NCBI RefSeq assembly: GCF_037893185.1
Contig: NZ_CP140772.1
Coordinates: 6,448,001 to 6,512,000, forward strand
Reading direction: 5' to 3'
Source of the DNA: Chitinophaga sp. 180180018-3
Lineage (GTDB): Bacteria > Bacteroidota > Bacteroidia > Chitinophagales > Chitinophagaceae
DNA: 64,000 nucleotides
Shown: one piece after another, positions 37,460-46,316 of the stretch
Layout: each line of letters starts with the position of its first letter
Numbering within the stretch: position 1 is the stretch's first letter
Notes under the pieces: generated by a model
The model's input: only the letters and a program-made list of their open reading frames with translations
The model's database searches: none
Told to the model about the DNA's origin: nothing
Position numbers and translations under genes: made by a program

Positions 37460-37579
37460 ATGAAAAAGTATTTAAGGAACTGGAATTTGATGCGGGCACT
37501 ACGACTCGTTATGGGAATCATCATTGCCGTTCAGGGTTTTCAGTCCGGGCAATGGATGGTGGCGGGATTAGGAAAATAA
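37460..37579 (+). CDS. Truncated small membrane protein, 39 aa (YgaP/DUF2892-like start)
   Basis: A short frame with AGGA nine bases before the ATG, 12 nt after the MBL-rhodanese stop. It reads KKYLRNWNLMRALRLVMGII and continues with one hydrophobic stretch to AVQGFQSGQWMVAGLGK. This looks like the first half of the small two-helix membrane proteins (DUF2892-like, usually ~60-70 aa with a Cys-rich end) that sit at this place in related sulfur loci. The second helix and Cys tail are missing, and no other frame continues it. It may be a degenerate copy or a working single-helix peptide. Confidence 0.6.
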   Translation: MKKYLRNWNLMRALRLVMGIIIAVQGFQSGQWMVAGLGK

Positions 37580-37611
37580 AATCATCACCAATTAAACATT
37601 AAGACAATTAC

Positions 37612-38175
37612 ATGCTTGAAACGCTGAAACAACCCTGGCCCTGGTATGTTGCCGGGCCGCTCATAGGGCTTACGGTGCCGGCGCTGCTGATACTGGGTAA
37701 TAAATCTTTTGGGATCAGTGCATCGCTGCGCCACATCTGTGCGTCGTGTATGCCGGCCAATATTCCCTTCTTCAAATATGACTGGAAGAAAGAGGCGTGG
37801 AACTTATTCTTTGTTTTCGGGATATTGCTGGGAGGCCTGATAGCGGCGCATTTACCGGGCAATCCGGCGCCGGTGAATATAAACCCTATGCTGGCAAAGG
37901 AATTGGCTGGTTATGGCATCACCAATTACAATAACCTGGTTCCGGCAGATATCATGAACTGGCCATCTCTGTTCACCATAAAAGGCTTACTGCTGATGGT
38001 AGCCGGTGGTTTCCTGGTAGGCTTCGGCGCCCGTTATGCGGGAGGATGTACCAGTGGGCATGCTATTATGGGCTTGTCGAATCTGCAATGGCCGTCTTTA
38101 GTGGCCACCATCTGCTTTATGGCCGGCGGCTTTATCATGGCCAATCTTATACTGCCTTTTATATTAACGCTCTAA
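37612..38175 (+). CDS. YeeE/YedE-family sulfur transporter (half 1)
   Basis: Inner-membrane protein of the family that contains the thiosulfate importer TsuA. Conserved Cys motifs stand out: [20 protein letters not shown] and the hallmark [25 protein letters not shown]. At 187 aa it is a half-size member, and the next gene supplies the other half, so the two probably assemble as one channel. It directly follows the persulfide enzyme and the small protein. Likely substrate: thiosulfate or another reduced sulfur species. Confidence 0.9.
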   Translation: MLETLKQPWPWYVAGPLIGLTVPALLILGNKSFGISASLRHICASCMPANIPFFKYDWKKEAWNLFFVFGILLGGLIAAHLPGNPAPVNINPMLAKELAGYGITNYNNLVPADIMNWPSLFTIKGLLLMVAGGFLVGFGARYAGGCTSGHAIMGLSNLQWPSLVATICFMAGGFIMANLILPFILTL

Positions 38176-38186
38176 GTACGGAACCG

Positions 38187-38675
38187 ATGAAACAGCATAC
38201 AGATTTTGAAGTAAGATCACAGGATACTATATGTATCAATGAAAGCACACTGCAGCACAAATGGTATCATAACATAAAATACCTGATTGTTGGAATACTC
38301 TTCGGAATAGTATTCGTGAAATCAGAAGTTATCAGTTGGTTCCGCATACAGGAAATGTTCCGCCTGCAATCCTTTCATATGTATGGTATTATCGGAAGCG
38401 CCATAGTGGTGGGAATGATTTCGGTGTGGCTGATTAAGAAATTCAATGTAAAAACCATTTACGGTGAACCCATTACTATTTCACCGAAGAAATTCAACAA
38501 AGGGCAGATCTATGGCGGGCTTATCTTTGGTTTAGGCTGGGCGCTTACCGGCGCCTGCCCCGGACCGTTGTTTGCGCAGATTGGTACCGGAGCTGGCGTT
38601 GTTGCTGTTACACTGCTGAGCGCCGTAGCAGGTACCTGGGTGTATGGATGGCTCAGGGAAAGGTTGCCGCACTGA
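38187..38675 (+). CDS. YeeE/YedE-family sulfur transporter (half 2)
   Basis: Second half-size member of the pair, beginning 11 nt after the first. I start it at ATG 38187 (KQHTDFEVRS...) because the open frame further upstream lies inside the preceding gene. Signature: IYGGLIFGLGWALTGACPGPLFAQIGTG, with a single conserved Cys. Four helices are predicted in 162 aa, with a soluble N-terminal stretch of ~25 residues. The last gene of the sulfur locus; a long hairpin begins three bases after its stop. Confidence 0.9.
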   Translation: MKQHTDFEVRSQDTICINESTLQHKWYHNIKYLIVGILFGIVFVKSEVISWFRIQEMFRLQSFHMYGIIGSAIVVGMISVWLIKKFNVKTIYGEPITISPKKFNKGQIYGGLIFGLGWALTGACPGPLFAQIGTGAGVVAVTLLSAVAGTWVYGWLRERLPH

Positions 38676-38678
38676 GTA

Positions 38679-38779
38679 GAATTACGAATAGGGAGTGAAG
38701 AATGAAGAAACAGCGCGGAGATTTTAGCGAATAATGCTACTGCGCTGTTTCTTCATTCTTCACTCCCCATTCGTAATTC
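38679..38779. terminator. Long hairpin, 38-nt arms
   Basis: Left arm 38679-38716 and right arm 38742-38779 match at 37 of 38 positions, with a 25-nt loop. It fills the gap between the second YeeE gene and the AraC gene. It begins GAATTACGAATA, similar to the GAATTAGGAATA inside the hairpin at 43149. Likely terminator or repeated intergenic element. Confidence 0.7.
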
Positions 38780-38811
38780 CTATCGTATCTTTGTTCCAGA
38801 AATAACGACGC

Positions 38812-39606
38812 ATGAATTTTCAGGTAATTGCACCGCCTGCGGCCCTCAGAAATTATGTACGCCACTTCTGGATACTGGAGAACCGGACAGATGATCTGTC
38901 TGAAAAGGCATTCACGGTGATGTGTAATGGAGCGCCAGGGATTATCTTCCAGGAAGATCCCAGGGCGTTCACAGGTTTTGAAGGCGAACAGTTACCACAA
39001 TTATTTGTTTTCGGCCAGGCAAAAAAATACGGGCAATTGCGTTGCAGTGGCAGCTTTCGTACCATTGGCGTAAATTTTCAGCCTACTGCACTTAAAGCAG
39101 TATTTGGCCTGGATGCCAATGAGCTGACGCAGCAGAATACCTGTATTACTCAGCTGACCAGTACGCTGCTAACCGAGCAATTAATGGATTGCAGCACCGT
39201 GCAGCAGCAGATTGCCTGTTTCTCCTCCTTTCTGCTCGGGCTGGCACACCGTGGGGAAGGCGACGATAAGAAGGTGGAATATGCTGTTTCAGCCATACAA
39301 CGGGGCGAGCAGTTATCCCGCGTGCTACGTGATCTCAACCTGTCGGAACGCTCGCTCGAACGGCTCTTTCACACACATGTCGGCATTACTCCCATCCTGT
39401 TTGCCCGAATCGCCCGTTTCCAGCACTCATTATCGCTTTTACGCCAGAACGGCTCTCTTTCACTCACTGATATCGCCCATTCGACTGGTTATTACGACCA
39501 ATCGCATTTTATCCGCGACTTTAAACTATTCTCCGGAGCGAGTCCGGGTATTTACCAACGCAATACCATAGAGCGGATGCCCGGTTTCCCCGAATGGCAG
39601 TCTTAA
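38812..39606 (+). CDS. AraC-family transcriptional regulator
   Basis: A 264-residue activator. The N-terminal ~140 residues match the DUF6597-type sensor common in Bacteroidota (PPAALRNYVRHFWILENR...GAPGIIFQEDP...FVFGQAKKYGQLRCSGSFRTIGVNFQPTAL). The C-terminal AraC HTH is complete: LSRVLRDLNLSERSLERLFHTHVGITPILFARIARFQ and LTDIAHSTGYYDQSHFIRDFKLFSGASPGIY. It might control the methyltransferase gene ~95 nt downstream, but the effector and targets are not visible. Confidence 0.92.
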   Translation: MNFQVIAPPAALRNYVRHFWILENRTDDLSEKAFTVMCNGAPGIIFQEDPRAFTGFEGEQLPQLFVFGQAKKYGQLRCSGSFRTIGVNFQPTALKAVFGLDANELTQQNTCITQLTSTLLTEQLMDCSTVQQQIACFSSFLLGLAHRGEGDDKKVEYAVSAIQRGEQLSRVLRDLNLSERSLERLFHTHVGITPILFARIARFQHSLSLLRQNGSLSLTDIAHSTGYYDQSHFIRDFKLFSGASPGIYQRNTIERMPGFPEWQS

Positions 39607-39653
39607 AAAAAGAGGCTGTCGGTTTTTTACAATTTAAATGCAATCACTGCTGG

Positions 39654-39661
39654 TAACTTTG
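39654..39661 (+). promoter_or_regulatory. -7 element upstream of the methyltransferase gene
   Basis: TAACTTTG is a perfect TAnnTTTG, 40 nt before the start codon. No clear TTG -33 box is found at the right distance, so an activator such as the upstream AraC protein might be needed. Confidence 0.45.
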
Positions 39662-39701
39662 CTTCAAATAAGTTATTTTCTATCATACAAACAGTTAGAA
39701 T

Positions 39702-40559
39702 ATGCAGCAGCATGTAAAAACGATACCGGATAATACCGCCATACGTACGGCTTTATGGAGAGCGTTACATCTGCAGGTAGATGCTCCGCCTCACCTGCTG
39801 GAAGATGAAGTAGGCCTGCAATTGATAGCCCCGGAAGCAAACTGGCAGCAACGGCCCGACATGCACCCGGAAGGTACCAAACAGGCGCGTATCTCCATCG
39901 TTACGCGGGCGCGGTTCGCTGAAGATCTGGTGACAGCAGCCATGGACCGGGGCGTGCAGCAATATGTGATCCTGGGCGCTGGCCTGGATACATTTGCTCT
40001 CAGGAGAAAGGATCTCATTGATAAAGTAACCGTATATGAGATTGATGAACCCGCCACGCAGGCATGGAAACAACAACGCCTGACCACGCTCGGAATACCG
40101 GTACCAGAACGGTTACACTTCGTGCCGGTTGATTTTGAAAAGACCGCCAACTGGCTTTCTTCATTAACAGCCGCAGGTTTCGATACCAGCCGCCCGGCTG
40201 TGGTGGCCTGTACCGGCGTAAGTATGTACCTCACACACGAGGCCATCCTGGGATTGCTTCAACAAGTGGCTACATTGGCGCCGGGTTCTACACTGGCCAT
40301 GTCGTTCCTGTTACCGAAAGAACTGGCGAGCCCGGAAGAACAACGCCTGCTGGAAATGGCCATGAAAGGAGCTCAGGCAGCAGGAACTCCCTTTCTCAGC
40401 TTCTTCACACCAACAGAAATGCTGACACTTGCTGCAAAAGCAGGTCTGCACAATGGGGAAATCGTGTCTGCCGGCGATCTTACCAACCGGTATTTCGCAG
40501 ACAGAAAAGACGGACTCGGTCCCTCCACCGGCGAACCAATACTGGTTGCCACTACCTAA
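39702..40559 (+). CDS. Class I SAM-dependent methyltransferase (leucine carboxymethyltransferase/TIGR00027 type)
   Basis: Cytosolic methyltransferase of 285 aa. The SAM-binding motif I is YVILGAGLDTFALRR and the acidic motif II is VTVYEIDEPATQAWK. VVACTGVSMYLTHEAILGLLQQVA is the family motif after strand 4. These are the marks of the TIGR00027/LCM-like family, which often methylates carboxylates of secondary metabolites or unknown small molecules. The substrate is not known. It is preceded by an AraC gene and followed by its own terminator. Confidence 0.9.
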   Translation: MQQHVKTIPDNTAIRTALWRALHLQVDAPPHLLEDEVGLQLIAPEANWQQRPDMHPEGTKQARISIVTRARFAEDLVTAAMDRGVQQYVILGAGLDTFALRRKDLIDKVTVYEIDEPATQAWKQQRLTTLGIPVPERLHFVPVDFEKTANWLSSLTAAGFDTSRPAVVACTGVSMYLTHEAILGLLQQVATLAPGSTLAMSFLLPKELASPEEQRLLEMAMKGAQAAGTPFLSFFTPTEMLTLAAKAGLHNGEIVSAGDLTNRYFADRKDGLGPSTGEPILVATT

Positions 40560-40583
40560 CGGATACGGATAAACGTTATAGCG

Positions 40584-40615
40584 AAAGCCGGAGATCATCT
40601 GATTTCCGGCTTTTT
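40584..40615 (+). terminator. Rho-independent terminator after the methyltransferase gene
   Basis: AAAGCCGGA (40584-40592) pairs with TCCGGCTTT (40605-40613), followed by further T. Loop of 12 nt. Confidence 0.85.
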
Positions 40616-40765
40616 CAGTTGTTCCTGCCGGCTCTTTTCCAAGTCCGGAAGTGGCCGTACACTGTGCAAAAGCGGACACTCATCCAATAGCAGATTACTG
40701 ATTATCAAACTCTTAACTAACGGCATTATCTTAGTGCCGTGGAATGAGCCAGCAAAAAATATGAT

Positions 40766-43147
40766 ATGTTCAAGAACTACCTGAAAATAGCATTCCGAAA
40801 CATGGTGAAGAACAAGATACATTCCTTCATCAACATAGCAGGCCTTTCGGCAGGCATGGCAGTTGCCATCCTGATTGGCTTGTGGATATGGAATGAATTG
40901 TCGTTCGATAAACAGAACAGGCATTATGAACGCATCGCACAGGTATACCAGAACCAGACCTTCAACGGAAAAATCGATACCTGGTTTGCGATGCCCTTCC
41001 CGCTGTCGGAAGTTCTTCGTCATGACTACGGCGGCAATTTTAAATATGTAGTGATGTCGTCGTGGACACAGGCTCATATCCTTGCTACCGCCGATCGAAA
41101 ACTGACCAGGGAAGGCAATTTCATGGAGGAACACGGCCCGGATATCATGGACCTTCAGATGGAGGCCGGCAGTTCCAGTCTGAAGGATCCAAATACGATT
41201 CTGCTTTCAAAATCTACAGCCCGGGCAATTTTTGGTGATGCAGATCCAATGAATAAGCTCATCAGGGTAGATAATCAGCTGGATGTGAAAGTAGGTGGTA
41301 TTTACCAGGATCCTCCGGATAATTCTTCGTTTGCGCGTGTTGGTTATGTAATCCCCTGGGCGGTGATGCCGGTTATAGAAACCTGGATAAAAAAAATGGA
41401 CTATCTCTGGGGAAACAATATCTGCCAGGTTTTCGTGGAACTGGGCGATCATGTGAACATCGATCAGGCAGCTGCGAGTATCCGGAATGCAAAGCTGAAT
41501 AATATCCGCGCGGATGAAAAGAAATTCCAACCGCTGTTGTATTTGCAGCCGATGAAAAAGTGGCACCTGTATGGAGAATTTAAAAATGGAGTAAATACAG
41601 GTGGCGATATTCGTTTTATATGGCTCTTCGGTGTTATAGGCGCATTTGTATTGCTGTTAGCCTGCATTAATTTCATGAACCTCAGCACAGCACGATCAGA
41701 GAAAAGGGCTAAGGAAGTAGGCATCCGTAAATCGATAGGTTCGCAACGAAGCCAGCTGATACTTCAGTTTTTTAGCGAGTCATTGTCATTGTCGTTTTTG
41801 TCTTTGGTAATGGCGCTGCTGCTCGTACAGCTTTTACTTCCTGCTTTTAATAGTGTGGCAGATAAAAAAACAGGCATTCTCTGGACCAATCCATTCTTCT
41901 GGCTGTTGTGTATTGTTTTTTGCATCATCACAGGATTGATTGCCGGCAGCTACCCTGCATTATATCTCTCCTCTTTCCGCCCCGTAAAAGTATTGAAAGG
42001 CACCTTCAGAGCCGGCCGCAATGCAGCTATTCCCCGCAAGGTGCTCGTAGTAACACAGTTTTGCGTTTCCATTATATTGATCATTGGTACGACAGTAATA
42101 TTTCGCGAGATACAATTCGCAAGAAACCGTCCGGTAGGATACTCCCGCGAAGGACTTGTCGCTATACGATTATATACCCTCGACATTCACAATCATTTTG
42201 ATGTTGTCAGAAATGAATTAAAAAATACAAACGCTATTGTAGAGATGGCTGAATCTGCCAGTGCCCTTACCAATGTAGCATCTACTTCCGGCGGTTTCGA
42301 ATGGACAGGCAAAGATCCTTCCCTCGCAGTTGATTTCCCTAATAACGGTGTATCATACGACTATGGGCAGACGGTAGGCTGGCAATTTAAGGCCGGAAGA
42401 GATTTCTCGCGCGACTTTGCTTCTGATACCGCAGCATTTGTCGTAAACGAAAGTGCCGTAAAATTTATGGGATTAAAAGATCCGATAGGTGAAGTGGTGA
42501 AATGGGGTGATCGTCCCTTCCGGATTATCGGGGTAATCCATGATATGATTGTAGAAAATCCATATCAGGCGGTGAGACCATCTTTCTACTACATGACAAA
42601 GATGGATGGAAATTTCGCGGTAATCAGAATGAATCCTGCACGGAGTGCCAATGATGCCATTGCACAAATAAAAACAATATTTGAGAAATTTAGTCCGGCC
42701 CAGCCTTTCGACTACCAGTTTGTTAACCTGGAATACGCGCGCAAGTTCAGCAGCGAAGAGCGGGATGGTAAGCTGGCCGGTTTTTTCGCAGGTCTGGCTA
42801 TCCTCATCAGTTGCCTGGGACTATTTGGTATGGCCTCTTTTATGGCGGAGCAACGTACCAAGGAAATAGGTATACGTAAGATACTGGGGGCATCAGTACT
42901 TAGTTTATGGCATTTATTGTCGAGAGACTTTGTAATACTGGTAGTTATTGCTATGATCATAGCGACTCCACTCTCTTATCAGCTCATGCATAACTGGCTC
43001 TCGCGATATGATTACCAGGCGGGTATTCCGTGGTGGATATTTGTATTAACAGGAAGCGGTGCATTGCTCATCACCCTGCTGACAGTCAGTTACCAGGCTG
43101 TGAGAGCAGCGCTGAGGAATCCGGCGAAGACGTTGAAGACGGAGTAA
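40766..43147 (+). CDS. MacB/FtsX-type ABC transporter permease
   Basis: A 793-residue inner-membrane protein with two MacB-type halves: TM helix plus periplasmic core (IAFRNMVKNKIHSFINIAGLSAGMAVAILI), three helices with the FtsX signature (INFMNLSTARSEKRAKEVGIRKSIGSQRSQLI), then a second core and FtsX block (LFGMASFMAEQRTKEIGIRKILGASVLSLWHLLSRDF). It needs a separate ATPase, which is not encoded here. Such orphan permeases are abundant in Chitinophaga and relatives; they are thought to export peptides or lipids or to relay envelope stress. A small hairpin (ACGGCA/TGCCGT, 40720-40740) overlaps a TATCTTAG -7-like box upstream. Confidence 0.92.
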   Translation: MFKNYLKIAFRNMVKNKIHSFINIAGLSAGMAVAILIGLWIWNELSFDKQNRHYERIAQVYQNQTFNGKIDTWFAMPFPLSEVLRHDYGGNFKYVVMSSWTQAHILATADRKLTREGNFMEEHGPDIMDLQMEAGSSSLKDPNTILLSKSTARAIFGDADPMNKLIRVDNQLDVKVGGIYQDPPDNSSFARVGYVIPWAVMPVIETWIKKMDYLWGNNICQVFVELGDHVNIDQAAASIRNAKLNNIRADEKKFQPLLYLQPMKKWHLYGEFKNGVNTGGDIRFIWLFGVIGAFVLLLACINFMNLSTARSEKRAKEVGIRKSIGSQRSQLILQFFSESLSLSFLSLVMALLLVQLLLPAFNSVADKKTGILWTNPFFWLLCIVFCIITGLIAGSYPALYLSSFRPVKVLKGTFRAGRNAAIPRKVLVVTQFCVSIILIIGTTVIFREIQFARNRPVGYSREGLVAIRLYTLDIHNHFDVVRNELKNTNAIVEMAESASALTNVASTSGGFEWTGKDPSLAVDFPNNGVSYDYGQTVGWQFKAGRDFSRDFASDTAAFVVNESAVKFMGLKDPIGEVVKWGDRPFRIIGVIHDMIVENPYQAVRPSFYYMTKMDGNFAVIRMNPARSANDAIAQIKTIFEKFSPAQPFDYQFVNLEYARKFSSEERDGKLAGFFAGLAILISCLGLFGMASFMAEQRTKEIGIRKILGASVLSLWHLLSRDFVILVVIAMIIATPLSYQLMHNWLSRYDYQAGIPWWIFVLTGSGALLITLLTVSYQAVRAALRNPAKTLKTE

Positions 43148-43148
43148 A

Positions 43149-43245
43149 GAAAGAATTAGGAATATAGAATGAATAATTAAGAAGGCCAGCGAAGATGATC
43201 TTCGCTGGCCTTCTTAATTATTCATTCTATATTCCTAATTCTTTC
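43149..43245. terminator. Perfect 97-bp palindrome between convergent genes
   Basis: Arms 43149-43196 and 43198-43245 are exact complements (48 nt) around a single central base. The core CCAGCGAAGAT is GC-richer. It starts two bases after the permease stop and its right arm covers the last codons and stop of the thioredoxin gene, so it can terminate both transcripts. Confidence 0.8.
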
Positions 43246-44767
43246 CCTTGCTCAGCAATGATCCGATCATCAGTTCAAGTGTCTGTTCATTACTTCCATC
43301 GGTACGGAAATCGGCAAATACCAGCTGCCCATGTTGATCGATCAGAAAGTTACTGGGTTCTCCCCGTACTTTGTATGCTTTCTGCGCTTCTTCTTTTTCA
43401 TCACGTAAAGGGATAAACGAATATCCGGTTCCTTTCATAAAGGGCCGTACATACGGATCCTGATCCATTGCTACATTTATGCCTACATAAACTACCTCAT
43501 CCTTACTGAACTTATTAATGACATTCTGGAAATGCGGGAATTCGCCGCGGCAGGGCCCGCAGCCCGGGAACCAGAATGTGAGTAATACTACTTTTCCTTT
43601 GAAGTGTTCGAGGCTGGCATTACCGGATTGCAAATACTGAGGCAGGTTAAATCCGGGTGCAGGTTTGGTGGTTTGCGCACGAATGGCCCATACATCCTTG
43701 CTGACATCATTTTCATTTTTACCCAACAGTTTACTGTAATTGTCCAGTGCTGCTTTTATTGCATCCGTGGGTTCTTTGGCATATAGTTCTGTCAGGCCAC
43801 GATATGCTTCAGCCGTATTGCCGGCTCCATGAGCTGCCTGAGCAGTTAGCAGTACCAAGGCATTTTTCAGGCTGCTGTATCTCGGAAGGCGTATACCACG
43901 CAATATTTCGCCTGCCTGCTGATATTGGTGATTGTCCAGTGCCTGGTGAACTGATATGAATTTGCGTGCCAGGGTATCTTTTGCTTTCCAGCCCTCCAGG
44001 TTACTGAGAGAAGTAGCTAATTCAAGTGCTTTCCCTGGCGTAGTATTCATGTAGATATTATACAGGCCATCCATTCCACCGGAAGACCAACTGAACTTTT
44101 CCGGGGGATAGGCTGCTTTCAGCTGTTCAAATACTTTTACTTTTTCAGTAGTATCATTTGAACGGGCGCCCAGCCAGTAGAGGCCCTGTGCCCCTCTTTC
44201 ACTCTGAGGAAAACGTTTAGCCAGGTCGTATATCATGTTACGCCATTTTCCGGGATCTACGTGTTCGAAATCCATCGCATGATAAAAAGCATAGGAAGGG
44301 TCGTCTGGCGCTGCTGCAGCGGCTTTCCCCATGTACTCCCGTGACATGGATTCATTCCCCCAGCGTTCGGCATCAAAAGCAAGATCCCTCCAGGCTTTGG
44401 CCAGCTGAGGATTTATTTTCACCGCCTGCAGCAGATATGTCTTTGCCTTAGGGCTTTCAGCATCTGCATAAGCTTCGCCAATAGCGAAAGCTACATTAGC
44501 TGCTTTGGGATATTTTTTCATCCAGGCAGCATACTGACCGGCAAGCAGGGATGTTACAGAATCAGCATTGCGGAAAGAAGCGCCAGGTATGCTTTTCCGG
44601 AAGGCCTCGATAAAACGCTGATGTGCCTCCAGACTATCCGGATGGCTGGCCACCACTGCTTTGAGTTGCTGCAGATCGCTATTTTCATTTTTCGTTTGTG
44701 CATTTACGTTAGTAACTGCCATTAGTCCCAGTGCCAGACCGGCACCTAATATATTTCGTTTCTTCAT
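43235..44767 (-). CDS. Secreted TlpA-like thioredoxin with long helical N-terminal region
   Basis: Periplasmic thiol-disulfide protein. Signal peptide 1-23 (MAVTNVNA). Residues ~30-340 are helical repeats resembling TPRs (AAWMKKYPKAANVAFAIGEAYADAES, LQAVKINPQLAKAWRDLAFDAERWG). The last ~150 residues are a TlpA/AhpC-type thioredoxin fold with C403-G-P-C406 in LLTFWFPGCGPCRGEFPHF and a cis-Pro region KVRGEPSNFLIDQHG. It is the last gene of the sigma-FecR-SusC-SusD operon, 10 nt from SusD. Thioredoxins in this position are common in Bacteroidota; the substrate is not known. Confidence 0.9.
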   Translation of the reverse strand: MKKRNILGAGLALGLMAVTNVNAQTKNENSDLQQLKAVVASHPDSLEAHQRFIEAFRKSIPGASFRNADSVTSLLAGQYAAWMKKYPKAANVAFAIGEAYADAESPKAKTYLLQAVKINPQLAKAWRDLAFDAERWGNESMSREYMGKAAAAAPDDPSYAFYHAMDFEHVDPGKWRNMIYDLAKRFPQSERGAQGLYWLGARSNDTTEKVKVFEQLKAAYPPEKFSWSSGGMDGLYNIYMNTTPGKALELATSLSNLEGWKAKDTLARKFISVHQALDNHQYQQAGEILRGIRLPRYSSLKNALVLLTAQAAHGAGNTAEAYRGLTELYAKEPTDAIKAALDNYSKLLGKNENDVSKDVWAIRAQTTKPAPGFNLPQYLQSGNASLEHFKGKVVLLTFWFPGCGPCRGEFPHFQNVINKFSKDEVVYVGINVAMDQDPYVRPFMKGTGYSFIPLRDEKEEAQKAYKVRGEPSNFLIDQHGQLVFADFRTDGSNEQTLELMIGSLLSKGKN

Positions 44768-44777
44768 ATAATAAAAT

Positions 44778-46304
44778 TTAATACTTATTCTGTTCTATTA
44801 TACCGTTACTGGAAATAATTTCTGTACGTGGTATCGGCGCTGCAAAGCGGAGCGAATTTGCGGGCAGCGTATATACCTTCGTTGGCTGCGTTGTCAGTAC
44901 CTGGGCATTGTTATAAGGGTAAAAAGTCCGACTCAGCACCACATCATCGGAAGGATCTTCATTATTATTAAAACGCCTGATATCAAACCAGCGCTGAGAA
45001 AACGGCATCTCCCGGCGGCGCTCCTGCAGGATCAGCTTCACTGCCTCATTTTTATCTGCAGCTGTCAGGTTCACCCAGGAGCCGGGTTTCATGCGGGCAG
45101 CACGTAACGTGTTTACAGCCGTCATACTCCCTGCTACGTCGCCTGTTCTGGCAAGGCATTCCGCCTTGATCAACAGCATCTCTGCCACAGTAGGTCCGGA
45201 GGGGATCCTGTCTTTGAAAAAGAAAACATACCCCGGATAGCTATAGGCTGGTTTAATCAGCCCTCTGTCGTACGAATAATTCTGCACCATATGATAGGTA
45301 TATCGCAGGTCATGATCCTGATCGTAGAGATTCAGCAATGCCCGGGAAGGGATATACCACCAGGATTCATGATTCAACATACGGAAATAAAGAAACTCCT
45401 TCCAGCCGATCATATCCGTCATATCCGTCTGATTATTGTGGGTATAAGGATATTTGATAGTCACGGTCTGTGCCTGTGGTGTGCCGGGATTGATCGTTAT
45501 ACTCCCGTCTCTGCCATATTTCATGGCGGTATTGTAATCTACCAGCTGGCTGTATTCAGCCAATGCAGCGTTGGCATATTTGAGTGCTTCGGTGTAGTTA
45601 TTCCGGTTGAGGTAGTACCTGGCTGCAAAACCATTTACCCCTGCTTTGCTGGCTCTCCAGTGATGTGGCACACCGTTCTGCACCAACGTCACCGTTGTTT
45701 TCAGTGCTTCGGCCAGATCGGCTTCTATTTGTGCATACACTTTTTCCAGCGGCTGCCGGGCCACCGGTTCAGTAAAATCAGTAGTTAGTTTCAATGGCAA
45801 CCCGGCTGCCTGCTTATTGGCCGCGGTGTAGGGCAGGCAATAGGTATTGGCGAGTACCCAGTAGCTATAAGCCCTGATAAAATGAGCATCTGCTTTGATA
45901 ATATCTTTTTCATCACTGGTGCCGCTTACTTTATCCGCATATGCGAGGGCCATATTGGCATTGAAGATCTTCTTATATTCCCCACTCCAGAAAGATTCTC
46001 TTCCATCGTCCGGCAGGTTATCGATATCCCAGAGTGTAAATTCTACCTGTGCCATGGAAAAGGTAGAAGGCCGGGCATTAAACAATTCTACCGGCAGGTC
46101 AGCATCATCAGTACTATAAATGGCAGTTCTGTTACCCTCCTGATAAAATGTACTGTAGTTGTTCAGCAAAGCCGATAGCTGAGCAGTAGTAGTTACTACC
46201 AGAGAACTGGTTTTTGACGGAGGAGCATCCAGGTAATTGTTACAGGAGCCAGCCATTATCCACAGTGCCGCCCCAATAAGCCAATAAGTATTTTTTACAA
46301 ACAT
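44778..46304 (-). CDS. SusD/RagB-family outer-membrane lipoprotein
   Basis: Surface substrate-binding lid for the STN-type SusC encoded 12 nt upstream. The lipobox is IMAGSCNNYLDAPPSKTS. Helical repeats include AHFIRAYSYWVLANTYCLPY and VNGFAARYYLNRNNYTEALKYANAAL. The C-terminal SusD elements are present: PTVAEMLLIKAECLARTGD, VNTLRAARM and LILQERRREMPFSQRWFDIRRFN. At 508 aa it is normal. Its operon carries no glycosidase, so the imported substrate may be a peptide or another polymer and not a plain polysaccharide; that is inference. Confidence 0.94.
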   Translation of the reverse strand: MFVKNTYWLIGAALWIMAGSCNNYLDAPPSKTSSLVVTTTAQLSALLNNYSTFYQEGNRTAIYSTDDADLPVELFNARPSTFSMAQVEFTLWDIDNLPDDGRESFWSGEYKKIFNANMALAYADKVSGTSDEKDIIKADAHFIRAYSYWVLANTYCLPYTAANKQAAGLPLKLTTDFTEPVARQPLEKVYAQIEADLAEALKTTVTLVQNGVPHHWRASKAGVNGFAARYYLNRNNYTEALKYANAALAEYSQLVDYNTAMKYGRDGSITINPGTPQAQTVTIKYPYTHNNQTDMTDMIGWKEFLYFRMLNHESWWYIPSRALLNLYDQDHDLRYTYHMVQNYSYDRGLIKPAYSYPGYVFFFKDRIPSGPTVAEMLLIKAECLARTGDVAGSMTAVNTLRAARMKPGSWVNLTAADKNEAVKLILQERRREMPFSQRWFDIRRFNNNEDPSDDVVLSRTFYPYNNAQVLTTQPTKVYTLPANSLRFAAPIPRTEIISSNGIIEQNKY

Positions 46305-46316
46305 ATAATGGTTGGT

